IMG/VR virus record: IMGVR_UViG_3300007541_000091
Span: 1 to 33,177 of that record
Length of the DNA: 33,177 nucleotides
DNA from: a virus
Strand: one strand, 5' to 3'
Within the stretch, counting starts at the first letter, position 1; each line of letters begins with the position of its first letter. The notes under the pieces were generated by a model that was not told the DNA's origin, searched no databases, and saw only the letters and a program-made list of their open reading frames with translations. Shown here piece by piece: positions 25,714-32,529 of the stretch. A program made the translations under genes and the position numbers.

Positions 25714-28421
25714 GTTTCTTTCCTTGTGGTGATGAATACAGACCAGGGTATAGGCCGCTACCAACACCAATAAAAAAGCCTGGCCCTGGCGGTGGGGATT
25801 TGATCGCAATACCTCCTGACGATCCTGTCCCCCCTAGAATCATTCCACCACACGAAGAAAGACAACCAGTTCCTCTAGACCCATCACCTGGAACCCCGAC
25901 ACCAGGAAGACCTACAGGAGACGAGACTCCTTACAATCTCTTCAAATGTGAGGAGACTATAATCTATTGTCCTAGCCCTAACTCAAACGTAATTAGGCGA
26001 GTAAATAGGAGATGTGTTGCTTCTCCACCAATAGTTGGTCTGCCTTCCCCACAAATAGCTGCTCAATACCCGTTTAGAACTTTACAAAACTGTCAGGCTA
26101 GTTGTGCTGGTGATACTGGAGATAGGCCATGTCCTCCTGGTGGTCCTACAACGGGGAGTCCTAGAGGTGTTGAACCTTACACTAAATGGGGATGTTTCCG
26201 AACTCCTATCTTCTGTCCTGATAATCAAACAATTAAAAATTATAGAAGGCAGTGTAGGTCTATTAGTCTAACTACCTTTCCTCCACCACCCCCGATTGCA
26301 GCAGATTACCCACACGATACTTTAGAGCAATGTCAACTAACTGACTGTGCCCCGACCTCTGACCAACAATGCCCACCAGAGTATGGAGATACTCGGATAT
26401 ACGCCATTCCTCCGATACCTCCTACTAGGGATAATCCAGTTGGATTAGAACCTCCACCGGATATAACTTTACCAACAGATCCTCGAAGACTATTGGATGT
26501 TGATCGGACCACATCCATTAATACAGGAACTATCTCACTAAGAGATAGGCTTACCTTTGGTATTGTAAATCCAATCAATGTTGATGAAGGGACTAACACT
26601 TCAAAGATAACAGGAATATCAACCCTCAGAGATTCACGAGGCGGTTCTTTATTCTTAAGCCAAAACTTCTCATCTAGCTCTCTGAACCAGATGTATGATA
26701 ATATTAGAAATATTTTCAATTATACTGGGAGAGTGAGGGCATCCTCGGTCGCTAATACAAAACATTTAAATGTTTTTGGTAAATCAATCGCTACAGAAAT
26801 TGGTTATATTTTAAACAACTATGATTCTAGTAGCTTATGGAAAGAAAAACATATATTAACCTTAACTTTAGATAAAATCTATGATAGTCTAACTACTCCT
26901 TTAAAAGTAGCTATTGACAACATTTTAGATGTTGATGGAAGAAAGATTAAAAAAGAAATTTTCTTAAGAGGTATTTTTAATCATATTATTAATAATACCG
27001 TAGACTCAATCGACGTTAATTATTACATTAATTTATCTAACCAAACACCCAACAGATCTCAACTAACTCTTGGTTCTACAGACCTCAATGGTAATCCAAA
27101 AAAAGTTTTAGACTTTGTTCAAGGTAGAATGCAAAGTGCTGATCCAAACCGATACAAAGAAGATCAACACAAAATTGAAGTCGCCAGACTTAAGTTCCTA
27201 CCTACAGATATTAAAGCTAAAATCTCTGTCGAGACTGTAGCAAGCGCAACCTACACTGTTGGGTTGGAGGATGCTGGGATAGCCTTCGTCAACCCGTCAG
27301 CCGTTGTAGACCATGTTCCTCTAGGCGCAGGAGATGGTTATTACATAACCCTTGAGACATCTAGTGGAGAGATGCCAATTGAATTAGATACCTCTCTCAG
27401 CGCAAGTTATTATCTACCTCTAGCAGATAGAAAGATAGCTTTGAATTTACTTAATCAGCCCGCAACAATTAACTTTTTTGTTTCGTCAACTTTCCTAAAC
27501 TCAGAGCTGTCTTCCGGGTATCAAGAGTCTTTCACTGCATCTGCCCAATATTTTAAACTAGATTTAGCATCAATTAGGAACAACATAAAACCAGGATTAT
27601 TCATCAACCAGGTAGAAGCTAATTACGTTAAATTATCAGCTAGCGCAGACATTACAGAACATTCAAAAACATATGGAGCAAAAGCTGTCAAACTAAATGT
27701 TCCTTACGATGATCCCTTTTTCCAATACGCAGATGTAGAAGGTCTAGTAAGACTTGCTATGAATGAGATCACATTCCAAGAGGCTGATGAGAATGAATCA
27801 CCGAGCGGGAGAAACATCATTCTTAGAAGTATTCCTGATGCAATCATCATATACCCTGCCAAAACCACGGCAGAAAACCCATTCAATGCTAAATCAGTAA
27901 TAACTAATATAACTGATACGCATGTTGTTCGTTATCTAGAAACAACAACAAACATTAATGCCACAACTGAGAATTTATTAAACCGCCCATCGCTTCCTTA
28001 TAAGTTCACTTTTGATTATCTGAATACTTTTAAGGTTGGGCTAGTAGGATTAACTGATACACAAAATATCGTGTATGTTTATGATTCAAACGACTTTCCT
28101 GTATCCTACCAGGTATCTGGTCGGTCTGCGGTTGGAAAAGTTATTTACGATGTATTAGAAAATAGACTAAATAAGAGGTATAGTTTTACTTATTTAACTT
28201 GGTGGGATTTGTATAGAAGACTAAATAAGAAGGACTTTACTAAGTTTATATTCACAGCACCTGAATTTTTACTTAATCAGATGGCGGTGTCTTGGCGAGG
28301 ATATCAATTTAAAAACGTATTATACAGAGGTCCTAATCAAGCTCCAAATAACTTGACAGTAATTGATCCTAACATTGATGATCCGATCATTCTGTCAGAA
28401 ACAATAGATAGATTTTTGTAA
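25710..28421 (+). CDS. Large structural protein with Pro-rich N-terminus and two six-cysteine modules
   Basis: A 903-residue protein. Residues 11-75 are Pro-rich. Residues 80-141 and 162-221 are two tandem modules with matching cysteines (80, 87, 102, 128, 132, 141 and 162, 169, 182, 208, 213, 221), each with an Arg-Arg before the third Cys and a Y-P-x-x-T-L helix start before the fourth. These look like small disulfide- or metal-stabilised domains exposed on the virion. A Pro-rich linker follows (about 222-260). The rest (260-903) is a large alpha/beta part with hydrophobic beta segments, and the end (WWDLYRRLNKKDF) is aromatic. It is the last gene of the tail block and overlaps the previous gene by four bases. 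The start has a weak ribosome binding site. Function is unknown; a peripheral baseplate or fiber-linked protein is most likely. Confidence 0.55.
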   Translation: MSFFPCGDEYRPGYRPLPTPIKKPGPGGGDLIAIPPDDPVPPRIIPPHEERQPVPLDPSPGTPTPGRPTGDETPYNLFKCEETIIYCPSPNSNVIRRVNRRCVASPPIVGLPSPQIAAQYPFRTLQNCQASCAGDTGDRPCPPGGPTTGSPRGVEPYTKWGCFRTPIFCPDNQTIKNYRRQCRSISLTTFPPPPPIAADYPHDTLEQCQLTDCAPTSDQQCPPEYGDTRIYAIPPIPPTRDNPVGLEPPPDITLPTDPRRLLDVDRTTSINTGTISLRDRLTFGIVNPINVDEGTNTSKITGISTLRDSRGGSLFLSQNFSSSSLNQMYDNIRNIFNYTGRVRASSVANTKHLNVFGKSIATEIGYILNNYDSSSLWKEKHILTLTLDKIYDSLTTPLKVAIDNILDVDGRKIKKEIFLRGIFNHIINNTVDSIDVNYYINLSNQTPNRSQLTLGSTDLNGNPKKVLDFVQGRMQSADPNRYKEDQHKIEVARLKFLPTDIKAKISVETVASATYTVGLEDAGIAFVNPSAVVDHVPLGAGDGYYITLETSSGEMPIELDTSLSASYYLPLADRKIALNLLNQPATINFFVSSTFLNSELSSGYQESFTASAQYFKLDLASIRNNIKPGLFINQVEANYVKLSASADITEHSKTYGAKAVKLNVPYDDPFFQYADVEGLVRLAMNEITFQEADENESPSGRNIILRSIPDAIIIYPAKTTAENPFNAKSVITNITDTHVVRYLETTTNINATTENLLNRPSLPYKFTFDYLNTFKVGLVGLTDTQNIVYVYDSNDFPVSYQVSGRSAVGKVIYDVLENRLNKRYSFTYLTWWDLYRRLNKKDFTKFIFTAPEFLLNQMAVSWRGYQFKNVLYRGPNQAPNNLTVIDPNIDDPIILSETIDRFL

Positions 28422-28423
28422 AA

Positions 28424-28442
28424 AAACTAAAATATTTAGTTT
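28424..28442. terminator. Weak AT-rich hairpin after the tail block
   Basis: AAACTAAA (28424-28431) and TTTAGTTT (28435-28442) form an exact 8-bp stem around a 3-base loop, right after the stop codon of the tail block. The stem has a single G-C pair and no clear T-run follows, so termination would be weak. It may instead be part of the AT-rich promoter region beside it. Confidence 0.25.
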
Positions 28443-28478
28443 ATAAAATAGATTTAAGATAAATACCTTTATAGAGGA
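28442..28478 (+). promoter_or_regulatory. Candidate late-type promoter and leader of the head block
   Basis: The region holds TATAAAATA (28442-28450) and GATAAATA (28458-28465), the latter one mismatch from the T4 late box. It is followed by ATACC and by an AGAGGA ribosome binding site. A closely similar 30-base leader precedes the scaffold gene at 32530, with ATAC 22-23 bases before each start codon. It is the largest non-coding gap between the tail and head blocks. Confidence 0.4.
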
Positions 28479-28485
28479 TAGTATT

Positions 28486-28827
28486 ATGTCAAACTCAAAT
28501 GAAGTTAAGATGTTCCTAGAAGGCTGCGATTGGGAAAGCCTTGGCCTTTCACCAAAGAAAGTTGTTTCTGAATCAGTCGAAGACTACCACCAGCAAGTTA
28601 ATGAGTCGGATGATTTAGAAGCTGGTTTCTACGATGTCGATGGAGAGCTATTCTTTGTCAGCGAAAATCAAGAAGTATTTGATGTCTTCACTGACGAGGA
28701 AGAGCAGGTATTTGTTTACCACGATGACTACGGTTTACACCAAGTTTTTGAAGGTGAAGAATCCCTGATGTTCGAAGAAGTTGATACTGATGGCTTTGAA
28801 GTCCTTGAAGAAGAATTTGAGGGCTGA
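28486..28827 (+). CDS. Small acidic protein, candidate prohead core / internal protein
   Basis: A 113-residue, strongly acidic protein: about 35 Asp/Glu, only three Lys and no Arg. The N-terminal 27 residues are mixed and carry MFLE at 9-12, a plausible cleavage site (Glu12-Gly13) for a T4 gp21-type protease, though position P3 is Phe instead of Leu/Ile. The rest alternates acidic and aromatic residues in a strand-like pattern (GELFFVSENQEVFDVF). In T4 a small acidic prohead core protein, gp67, precedes the protease and scaffold genes, so this could be a functional analogue. I see no sequence similarity to prove it. A strong AGAGGA site and a candidate late promoter precede it, making it the first gene of the head block. 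Confidence 0.6.
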   Translation: MSNSNEVKMFLEGCDWESLGLSPKKVVSESVEDYHQQVNESDDLEAGFYDVDGELFFVSENQEVFDVFTDEEEQVFVYHDDYGLHQVFEGEESLMFEEVDTDGFEVLEEEFEG

Positions 28828-28829
28828 AT

Positions 28830-29249
28830 ATGAATCATTCTTACCCAAGCATAAGTGTCTCAAAGTTTTTTGAAGACATGCTAAACGAGGGTAAAGTTAG
28901 ACCAGAGGCAAGTCCTATGACTGCCTCTGATCCTTCTATGCCTGATCTCAGAGAAATTCCTGATGTTGATATCAACGATTTATTTGGTGCTCCGAAAGCT
29001 CCTAAGAAAGTTGTTGCTGAAGCTAAGGAATCATCAAAAGACCTAAAACAAGAAATGCTTGAACTCATGGTTGAGTTCAAGCAAGTTGTTCAAAAGGCTA
29101 ACAAGCTATTCTCGGAAATGACAACTGTTGGGAGCCTGGGAATGCATTTAGGTAATCCTGATAATAAATCTAGAGACTGCTCCAAGAAAGAAGAAGCTAA
29201 GAAAGGCTACAAGAAACCGATGAAAATGCTCAAGAGGAGACAAAAATGA
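28830..29249 (+). CDS. Small head-block protein, candidate protease-processed core protein
   Basis: A 139-residue protein in the head block. The N-terminus ends a short amphipathic helix with MLNE at 17-20, which fits the L-x-E site of the T4 prohead protease family (cleavage after Glu20 before Gly21). The centre is a charged helix (KQEMLELMVEFKQVVQKANK), and the C-terminal 35 residues are strongly Lys/Arg-rich, ending in MKMLKRRQK, suitable for binding packaged DNA or acidic scaffold. It starts two bases after the acidic gene, with GAGGG upstream, and overlaps the next gene by four bases (ATGA). I do not recognise a named family. Context and the cleavage-like site make an internal head or prohead core role likely. 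Confidence 0.58.
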   Translation: MNHSYPSISVSKFFEDMLNEGKVRPEASPMTASDPSMPDLREIPDVDINDLFGAPKAPKKVVAEAKESSKDLKQEMLELMVEFKQVVQKANKLFSEMTTVGSLGMHLGNPDNKSRDCSKKEEAKKGYKKPMKMLKRRQK

Positions 29250-29980
29250 GATACTTAAAATATGTTAGAGTAGATGAGCGAACTGATGTAAGAACAGATA
29301 GAACTGACGCAGCCCACGAAGATTATTTAAAGCTTAAAGCTGATGCAGAAGCTGGAGTTGAGGGGGCAGCTAGAAAGGCCCGCATAGCAAGGCTTAAGAC
29401 TAAGGGTCAAGGTTACAAAGATGAGATCGCAAGAGGGGCAGTCCCAGACTCAAAGATATCTCGCAAAAAGGCTCTAACAAAAGCCAGGAAGTTTAGAAAC
29501 CTAGCGGCTAGAATAGAAAGTCCTCCACAACGGGAAGATGCCGGTGTTATCCCTTTAACTCTTCCAATGATTGCTGAAACCAACAAGAAACTCCGTGATG
29601 ATCGAGACAGAGATGCACTAACCCAGATCTACAGAAGCAATTATCAGGGTGAGGTTCCGAGTCCCCCGCCGAGGGAGCCGATGCCGCCCGGTCCTCCTCC
29701 GAAAAAGGGGAAAGATGGTCCTGCTGCGACGTATCTCAGATCTAGAAGGGATTCGAGGCAATCTGGGCGAAGTAAAGCCAGACAAATTGCGATTGCTAGA
29801 AGCCAAGGAAATCCAACGGGTGCGCCAGGAACACAGCCAAGTGTTACGGGCCAACTCCAGGCAGAACCCCGCAAGAAAATCAAAGCGGGGACATGGAAGG
29901 GAAACAGATACCCCCATGACCTCGGAAGAACAGTCCCTAAAGAGGAAGCAGATAAATGGGAACGTGAAGACAGAAGTTGA
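29246..29980 (+). CDS. Basic, Pro-rich disordered head-block protein
   Basis: A 244-residue, Lys/Arg-rich protein with little expected structure. The N-terminus has an Arg-Thr-Asp repeat (RTDVRTDRTD at 12-21), then charged helical segments with many Lys/Arg (KARIARLKTKGQGYKDEI), a Pro-rich stretch near residues 137-155 (PSPPPREPMPPGPPPKKG) encoded by a GC-rich patch, and a basic tail (ends near KWEREDRS). It may bind DNA or acidic core protein in the head. A possible cleavage site, VDE at 9-11, fits only loosely. It is preceded by AGGAG and overlaps the previous gene. The GC-rich patch leaves other frames open, but this frame has the ribosome binding site and the coupling overlap. Function is unknown. 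Confidence 0.5.
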   Translation: MRYLKYVRVDERTDVRTDRTDAAHEDYLKLKADAEAGVEGAARKARIARLKTKGQGYKDEIARGAVPDSKISRKKALTKARKFRNLAARIESPPQREDAGVIPLTLPMIAETNKKLRDDRDRDALTQIYRSNYQGEVPSPPPREPMPPGPPPKKGKDGPAATYLRSRRDSRQSGRSKARQIAIARSQGNPTGAPGTQPSVTGQLQAEPRKKIKAGTWKGNRYPHDLGRTVPKEEADKWEREDRS

Positions 29981-29981
29981 T

Positions 29982-29989
29982 TATACATA
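29982..29989 (+). promoter_or_regulatory. TATACATA box before the DUF6321-like gene
   Basis: The octamer TATACATA, one mismatch from the T4 late box, lies in the 23-base gap after the stop at 29980. The same octamer precedes the tail block, and the shared word AGCCTTAA follows in both places. The ATG at 30004 has no clear ribosome binding site, so a promoter here could give a very short leader. Confidence 0.35.
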
Positions 29990-30003
29990 AGCCTTAATAC
30001 ATC

Positions 30004-30450
30004 ATGAAAACTTTAACAAGAGTCATCTTAGAAAAGAAAGGTCGCTGCTGGAAAGGTTACAAGCCAACTCCAGGCAAGAAGCCTTACTCACCCGGCTCTT
30101 GTATGAAAGAGGCTAGAATAGCTACTTTACAAGAAGCTAAACTAATAAAGTCTAAGAAAAAGAAGAAGGGCGGTAAGTCCCCTGCTTGGCAACGCAAAGC
30201 AGGGAAAAACCCTTCAGGCGGTTTAAACGCTAAGGGTGTCGCATCATACCGTGCAGCAAATCCAGGCTCAAAGCTGAAGACTGCTGTCACAACCAAACCA
30301 TCTAAATTGAAGAAGGGCTCAAAGGCAGCCAAGCGTCGTAAGTCTTTCTGTGCTCGTATGGGCGGAATGAAGAAGAAGCTTACAGGTGCTAAGACCAAGA
30401 AGAACCCTAATTCAAGAATTAACAAATCATTAAGGAAGTGGAACTGCTGA
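30004..30450 (+). CDS. Lys/Cys-rich internal head protein (DUF6321-like) with capsid-targeting N-terminus
   Basis: A 148-residue, strongly basic protein. Residues 1-10, MKTLTRVILE, closely mirror the capsid-targeting peptide of T4 internal proteins (MKT-x4-I/V-x-E, cleaved by gp21 after Glu10). Residues 14-33 hold a C-W-x-G-Y...P-Y-S-x-G-S-C module (Cys15, Cys33), and the C-terminal 35 residues (Cys116 to Cys148) hold FCARMGGMKKKLTGAKT and a final LRKWNC. This C-terminal block recalls a family I know as DUF6321, present in many phages and thought to be head-associated; the number should be checked. Lysine runs (KKKKKGG) point to DNA binding. After cleavage the mature protein could be packaged and ejected with the DNA. 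It sits two genes before the protease. The ribosome binding site is unclear. Confidence 0.7.
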   Translation: MKTLTRVILEKKGRCWKGYKPTPGKKPYSPGSCMKEARIATLQEAKLIKSKKKKKGGKSPAWQRKAGKNPSGGLNAKGVASYRAANPGSKLKTAVTTKPSKLKKGSKAAKRRKSFCARMGGMKKKLTGAKTKKNPNSRINKSLRKWNC

Positions 30451-30866
30451 TGAGTTTCTTATCTCTTATTAACGAGTTTTCTAGCAAAAATACTGAAGTC
30501 TTTAGAACTAAAGAAGGGACTAAAGGAAAAAACAGAACAGGAGTCCTTAAAGCTCAAAAATCTAAAGTTAAGGTTTATGCAACAATTATGGACGCTCTTA
30601 AAAATGGGTCCATTGGAGATGTTTTTTCGACCGACGGATCAGATAGACTTTATGTAATTACTAAACAAAAATGGGGTAAGGATCAAGATCAAGTTGTCGC
30701 TGGTAGAGTAGCTAAAGGCTTCACTCCTGGCTCTTCAACTCCTTCATCAGACTTCAAATCAATTATAAAGCATTCGGTTAGAACAAAGGCTAGATATGGT
30801 CAGCCTCTCTCAAAAGAGTTGAAACAAAAATATGCTAGTCGAATTAAAGCTACAAAAGGAACATAA
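30450..30866 (+). CDS. Small head-block protein with protease-type N-terminal site
   Basis: A 138-residue protein. I use ATG 30450, which overlaps the previous stop by one base and follows GGAAG, rather than the in-frame GTG at 30438. The N-terminus MSFLSLINEFSS contains LINE at 6-9, matching the hydrophobic-x-Glu cleavage pattern (after Glu9). The rest is basic with Lys/Arg (for example KAQKSKVKVYATIM), a small beta segment (DRLYVITKQKWG) and a basic C-terminal helix (KELKQKYASRIKATKG). No family recognised. It lies directly before the protease gene (one base apart), consistent with a co-packaged internal protein, but a different role cannot be ruled out. Confidence 0.55.
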   Translation: MSFLSLINEFSSKNTEVFRTKEGTKGKNRTGVLKAQKSKVKVYATIMDALKNGSIGDVFSTDGSDRLYVITKQKWGKDQDQVVAGRVAKGFTPGSSTPSSDFKSIIKHSVRTKARYGQPLSKELKQKYASRIKATKGT

Positions 30867-30867
30867 T

Positions 30868-31854
30868 ATGCTATTAAAAGAAGTAAGAGTTTTAACCGAC
30901 TTACAGGTTATATCAGAATCTCGTGATACAGGAATAATGTGCATTCGAGGAACATTCCAACGCGCAGAGGAGGAAAACCACAACAAGCGAGTATATCCTA
31001 AAGCAGTATTAGAAGGTTGTGTCAAGTCCCTGCAAGAAAAGCTAAACGGCAGAGAGCTTGTTGGAGAACTCGACCACCCTGCTGATGGAGTTGTAAAACT
31101 TCAGAATGCTTCTCATTTAGTCACCAAGCTTGAATGGAAAGGCAATGACCTTATTGGAGAAGCTGAAATTCTTCCAACCCCAGCAGGTCAGATCGCAAAG
31201 AGTCTTATCAATGCAGGTGTGAAGATTGGCATCTCAAGCCGTGGTATGGGAACTCTTAGTGAATCATCAGAAGGCACAAAGATTGTTAACGCTGACTACA
31301 AAATGATTACCTTCGACCTTGTTGCTGATCCGTCAACCAAAGGTGCATATCCATCACTCGCAGAATCAAGACAACACGCTCTAGATTTTGTTGAGAACGT
31401 AATCAAGCCTGCAATTTCTGAAAAAGCTTTTGTCGCTCGTTTGAAGAAAACCCTAGATGAATCTAGAAAAACTTCTCAGTTATCAGAAGGTCTGAGGAGA
31501 TTAGAAAGACAACTACTGAGCAAGAAAATGTCTCCAAAAGCTAAAGAGCAAGCTAAGAAAAAGCAAAAACAGAAAGAAAAGGTTAGATTTGATAGTGAAG
31601 AACCTAGGACGCAATCAGTGGGCGAAAGTAGAGCACAGGCCAAGATGAAGCTTGTAAAAGCTATCCAAGAAATGTGCGGTCCTAAGCATGGCAGAAGGAG
31701 ACTAAAAAAGGTTGTGGAGAATAAGATTAAACCAAAGACTGGTTTATACCGTCCTGGTGTGAAATCTCCTGTGGTGCCAATAAAGGCTATTAGGGGAGCA
31801 GATAAAAAATTTCATGATTCTCGCGCAGTGAGTAATCAAAGAGGAGAAAGCTAA
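30868..31854 (+). CDS. 21: Prohead protease, gp21-like
   Basis: A 328-residue protein; ATG 30868 is preferred to the in-frame TTG at 30832 because AAAGGA precedes it at normal spacing. The protease domain covers about residues 20-165, with the conserved EEEN-x-N-x-R-x-Y-P motif (34-44), GELDHP with His70, a GISSRGMGT active-site loop (Ser123/124), and FDLVADPST (149-157). T4 gp21 and herpesvirus assemblin use such a Ser/His arrangement to cut prohead proteins and mature the head. The C-terminal 160 residues are Lys/Gln/Arg-rich and absent from the minimal fold. Sites resembling gp21 targets occur at ISE17-SR, LAE166-SR, LDE198-SR and near Glu253, suggesting self-cleavage. It precedes a basic protein and the scaffold. 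T4 order (21-22) is preserved with one gene inserted. Confidence 0.9.
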   Translation: MLLKEVRVLTDLQVISESRDTGIMCIRGTFQRAEEENHNKRVYPKAVLEGCVKSLQEKLNGRELVGELDHPADGVVKLQNASHLVTKLEWKGNDLIGEAEILPTPAGQIAKSLINAGVKIGISSRGMGTLSESSEGTKIVNADYKMITFDLVADPSTKGAYPSLAESRQHALDFVENVIKPAISEKAFVARLKKTLDESRKTSQLSEGLRRLERQLLSKKMSPKAKEQAKKKQKQKEKVRFDSEEPRTQSVGESRAQAKMKLVKAIQEMCGPKHGRRRLKKVVENKIKPKTGLYRPGVKSPVVPIKAIRGADKKFHDSRAVSNQRGES

Positions 31855-31856
31855 TT

Positions 31857-32459
31857 ATGAGACCACTAACACTAGAAATTTTAATGGAGCAAGGTTGGCT
31901 TGGTAGGGCTCTTATGGGAGCCGGAAGTCTTGCTAATAGAATTGGTAGCGCCCGTAAAGGTCTTGCTACTAGAATAGGTAACGCTCGAAAAAGTTTTTCT
32001 GATCTTGGGAAACAACCACCTACTAATAGCTGGTGGAGAAAAAAATCAGGACCAAGACAACTACAATTTAATTTTGATCCACCAGCAAAGCCAACAAACT
32101 CAAATCAAGCAGCAGCAAGACCAAGACAACTAGAATTTGATTTTAATCGAGCAGCAGCAAAACCAGGATCACAAGACCCCAAAGCGAAAACTGCTGCTAG
32201 AGTTCCATCAGCAGCAAGCACAGGATCACAAGATTATAGAGCACAAACTCCTGGTAGGATTCCGTCAAAGGTTCAAAGTAATCCTGTAGTATCAACACCA
32301 TCTACACCGAAGACCCCAAATCTTAAATCAAGAATGGCTAGAGCTAAAGCAAGAACGTCTATGGCAAGAATGCCTACGTCTACTCGTAAGGGGAATCCAA
32401 ATGATACTCGTAAGGGTAATCCAGATGATTTTGGTTATGGTGTTCCTGGGTTGGATTAG
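31857..32459 (+). CDS. Repeat-built basic head-block protein with protease-type N-terminal site
   Basis: A 200-residue, Arg/Lys/Pro-rich protein inserted between protease and scaffold genes, preceded by AGGAGA. The first residues, MRPLTLEILMEQG, contain ILME at 8-11, a hydrophobic-x-Glu site. The body is made of neighbouring duplicated units: RIGSARK and RIGNARK; PRQLQFNFD and PRQLEFDFN (DNA units 69 bases apart); two GSQD units with a following RVPS/RIPS, 57 bases apart; two MARAK/MARMP-like stretches; and TRKGNPND with TRKGNPDD, 24 bases apart. This looks like a protein that grew by local tandem duplications. It is probably disordered and could bind DNA or scaffold inside the head. It overlaps nothing and has no T4 equivalent that I know. 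Function is unknown. Confidence 0.6.
   Translation: MRPLTLEILMEQGWLGRALMGAGSLANRIGSARKGLATRIGNARKSFSDLGKQPPTNSWWRKKSGPRQLQFNFDPPAKPTNSNQAAARPRQLEFDFNRAAAKPGSQDPKAKTAARVPSAASTGSQDYRAQTPGRIPSKVQSNPVVSTPSTPKTPNLKSRMARAKARTSMARMPTSTRKGNPNDTRKGNPDDFGYGVPGLD
32052..32149. repeat. Tandem near-identical DNA units in the repeat-built gene
   Basis: The unit beginning CCAAGACAACTA at 32052 recurs at 32121 with only a few base changes over about 30 bases, in the same reading frame 69 bases apart. It encodes PRQLxFxF twice. Further tandem units follow: CAGGATCACAAGA at 32164 and 32221, and ACTCGTAAGG at 32382 and 32406. Confidence 0.7.
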
Positions 32460-32467
32460 GATGATTA

Positions 32468-32494
32468 AAATAAAATTTATTTAGTTATTTTTTT
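32468..32494. terminator. AT-rich inverted repeat with T-run before the scaffold gene
   Basis: AAATAAA (32468-32474) and TTTATTT (32476-32482) are reverse complements with one base between, followed by seven T (32488-32494). The stem is all A-T and the loop is too short to form as drawn, so any termination would be weak. Confidence 0.25.
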
Positions 32495-32524
32495 ATATAA
32501 TAAGTAGATACTATTTAGAGAGGA
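32494..32524 (+). promoter_or_regulatory. Candidate promoter and leader of the scaffold gene
   Basis: TATATAAT (32494-32501) is followed by AGATACTATTTAG and an AGAGAGG ribosome binding site. The leader from 32503 to the start codon closely matches the one before the first head-block gene (28458-28488). Confidence 0.35.
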
Positions 32525-32529
32525 ATACT

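Noticed and set aside
29649-29990. Second plus-strand frame of 113 codons inside the basic Pro-rich gene
   Set aside because: It starts with GTG without a good ribosome binding site and exists because the patch is GC-rich; the other frame is coupled to its upstream gene and has AGGAG. Kept only as part of the GC-patch remark.
30084-30425. Minus-strand frame of 113 codons opposite the Lys-rich protein
   Set aside because: Antisense of lysine codons gives Phe/Leu-rich open frames; no start signal or family match.
32052-32149. Sliding-clamp binding motif (QLxFxF) in the repeat-built protein
   Set aside because: It resembles the QLxLxF peptide only loosely and the protein is encoded among head genes, so clamp binding is not a supported claim.
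32461-32484. Tiny frame of seven codons (MIKIKFI) right after the repeat-built gene
   Set aside because: Too short and AT-driven; it coincides with the weak hairpin and T-run.
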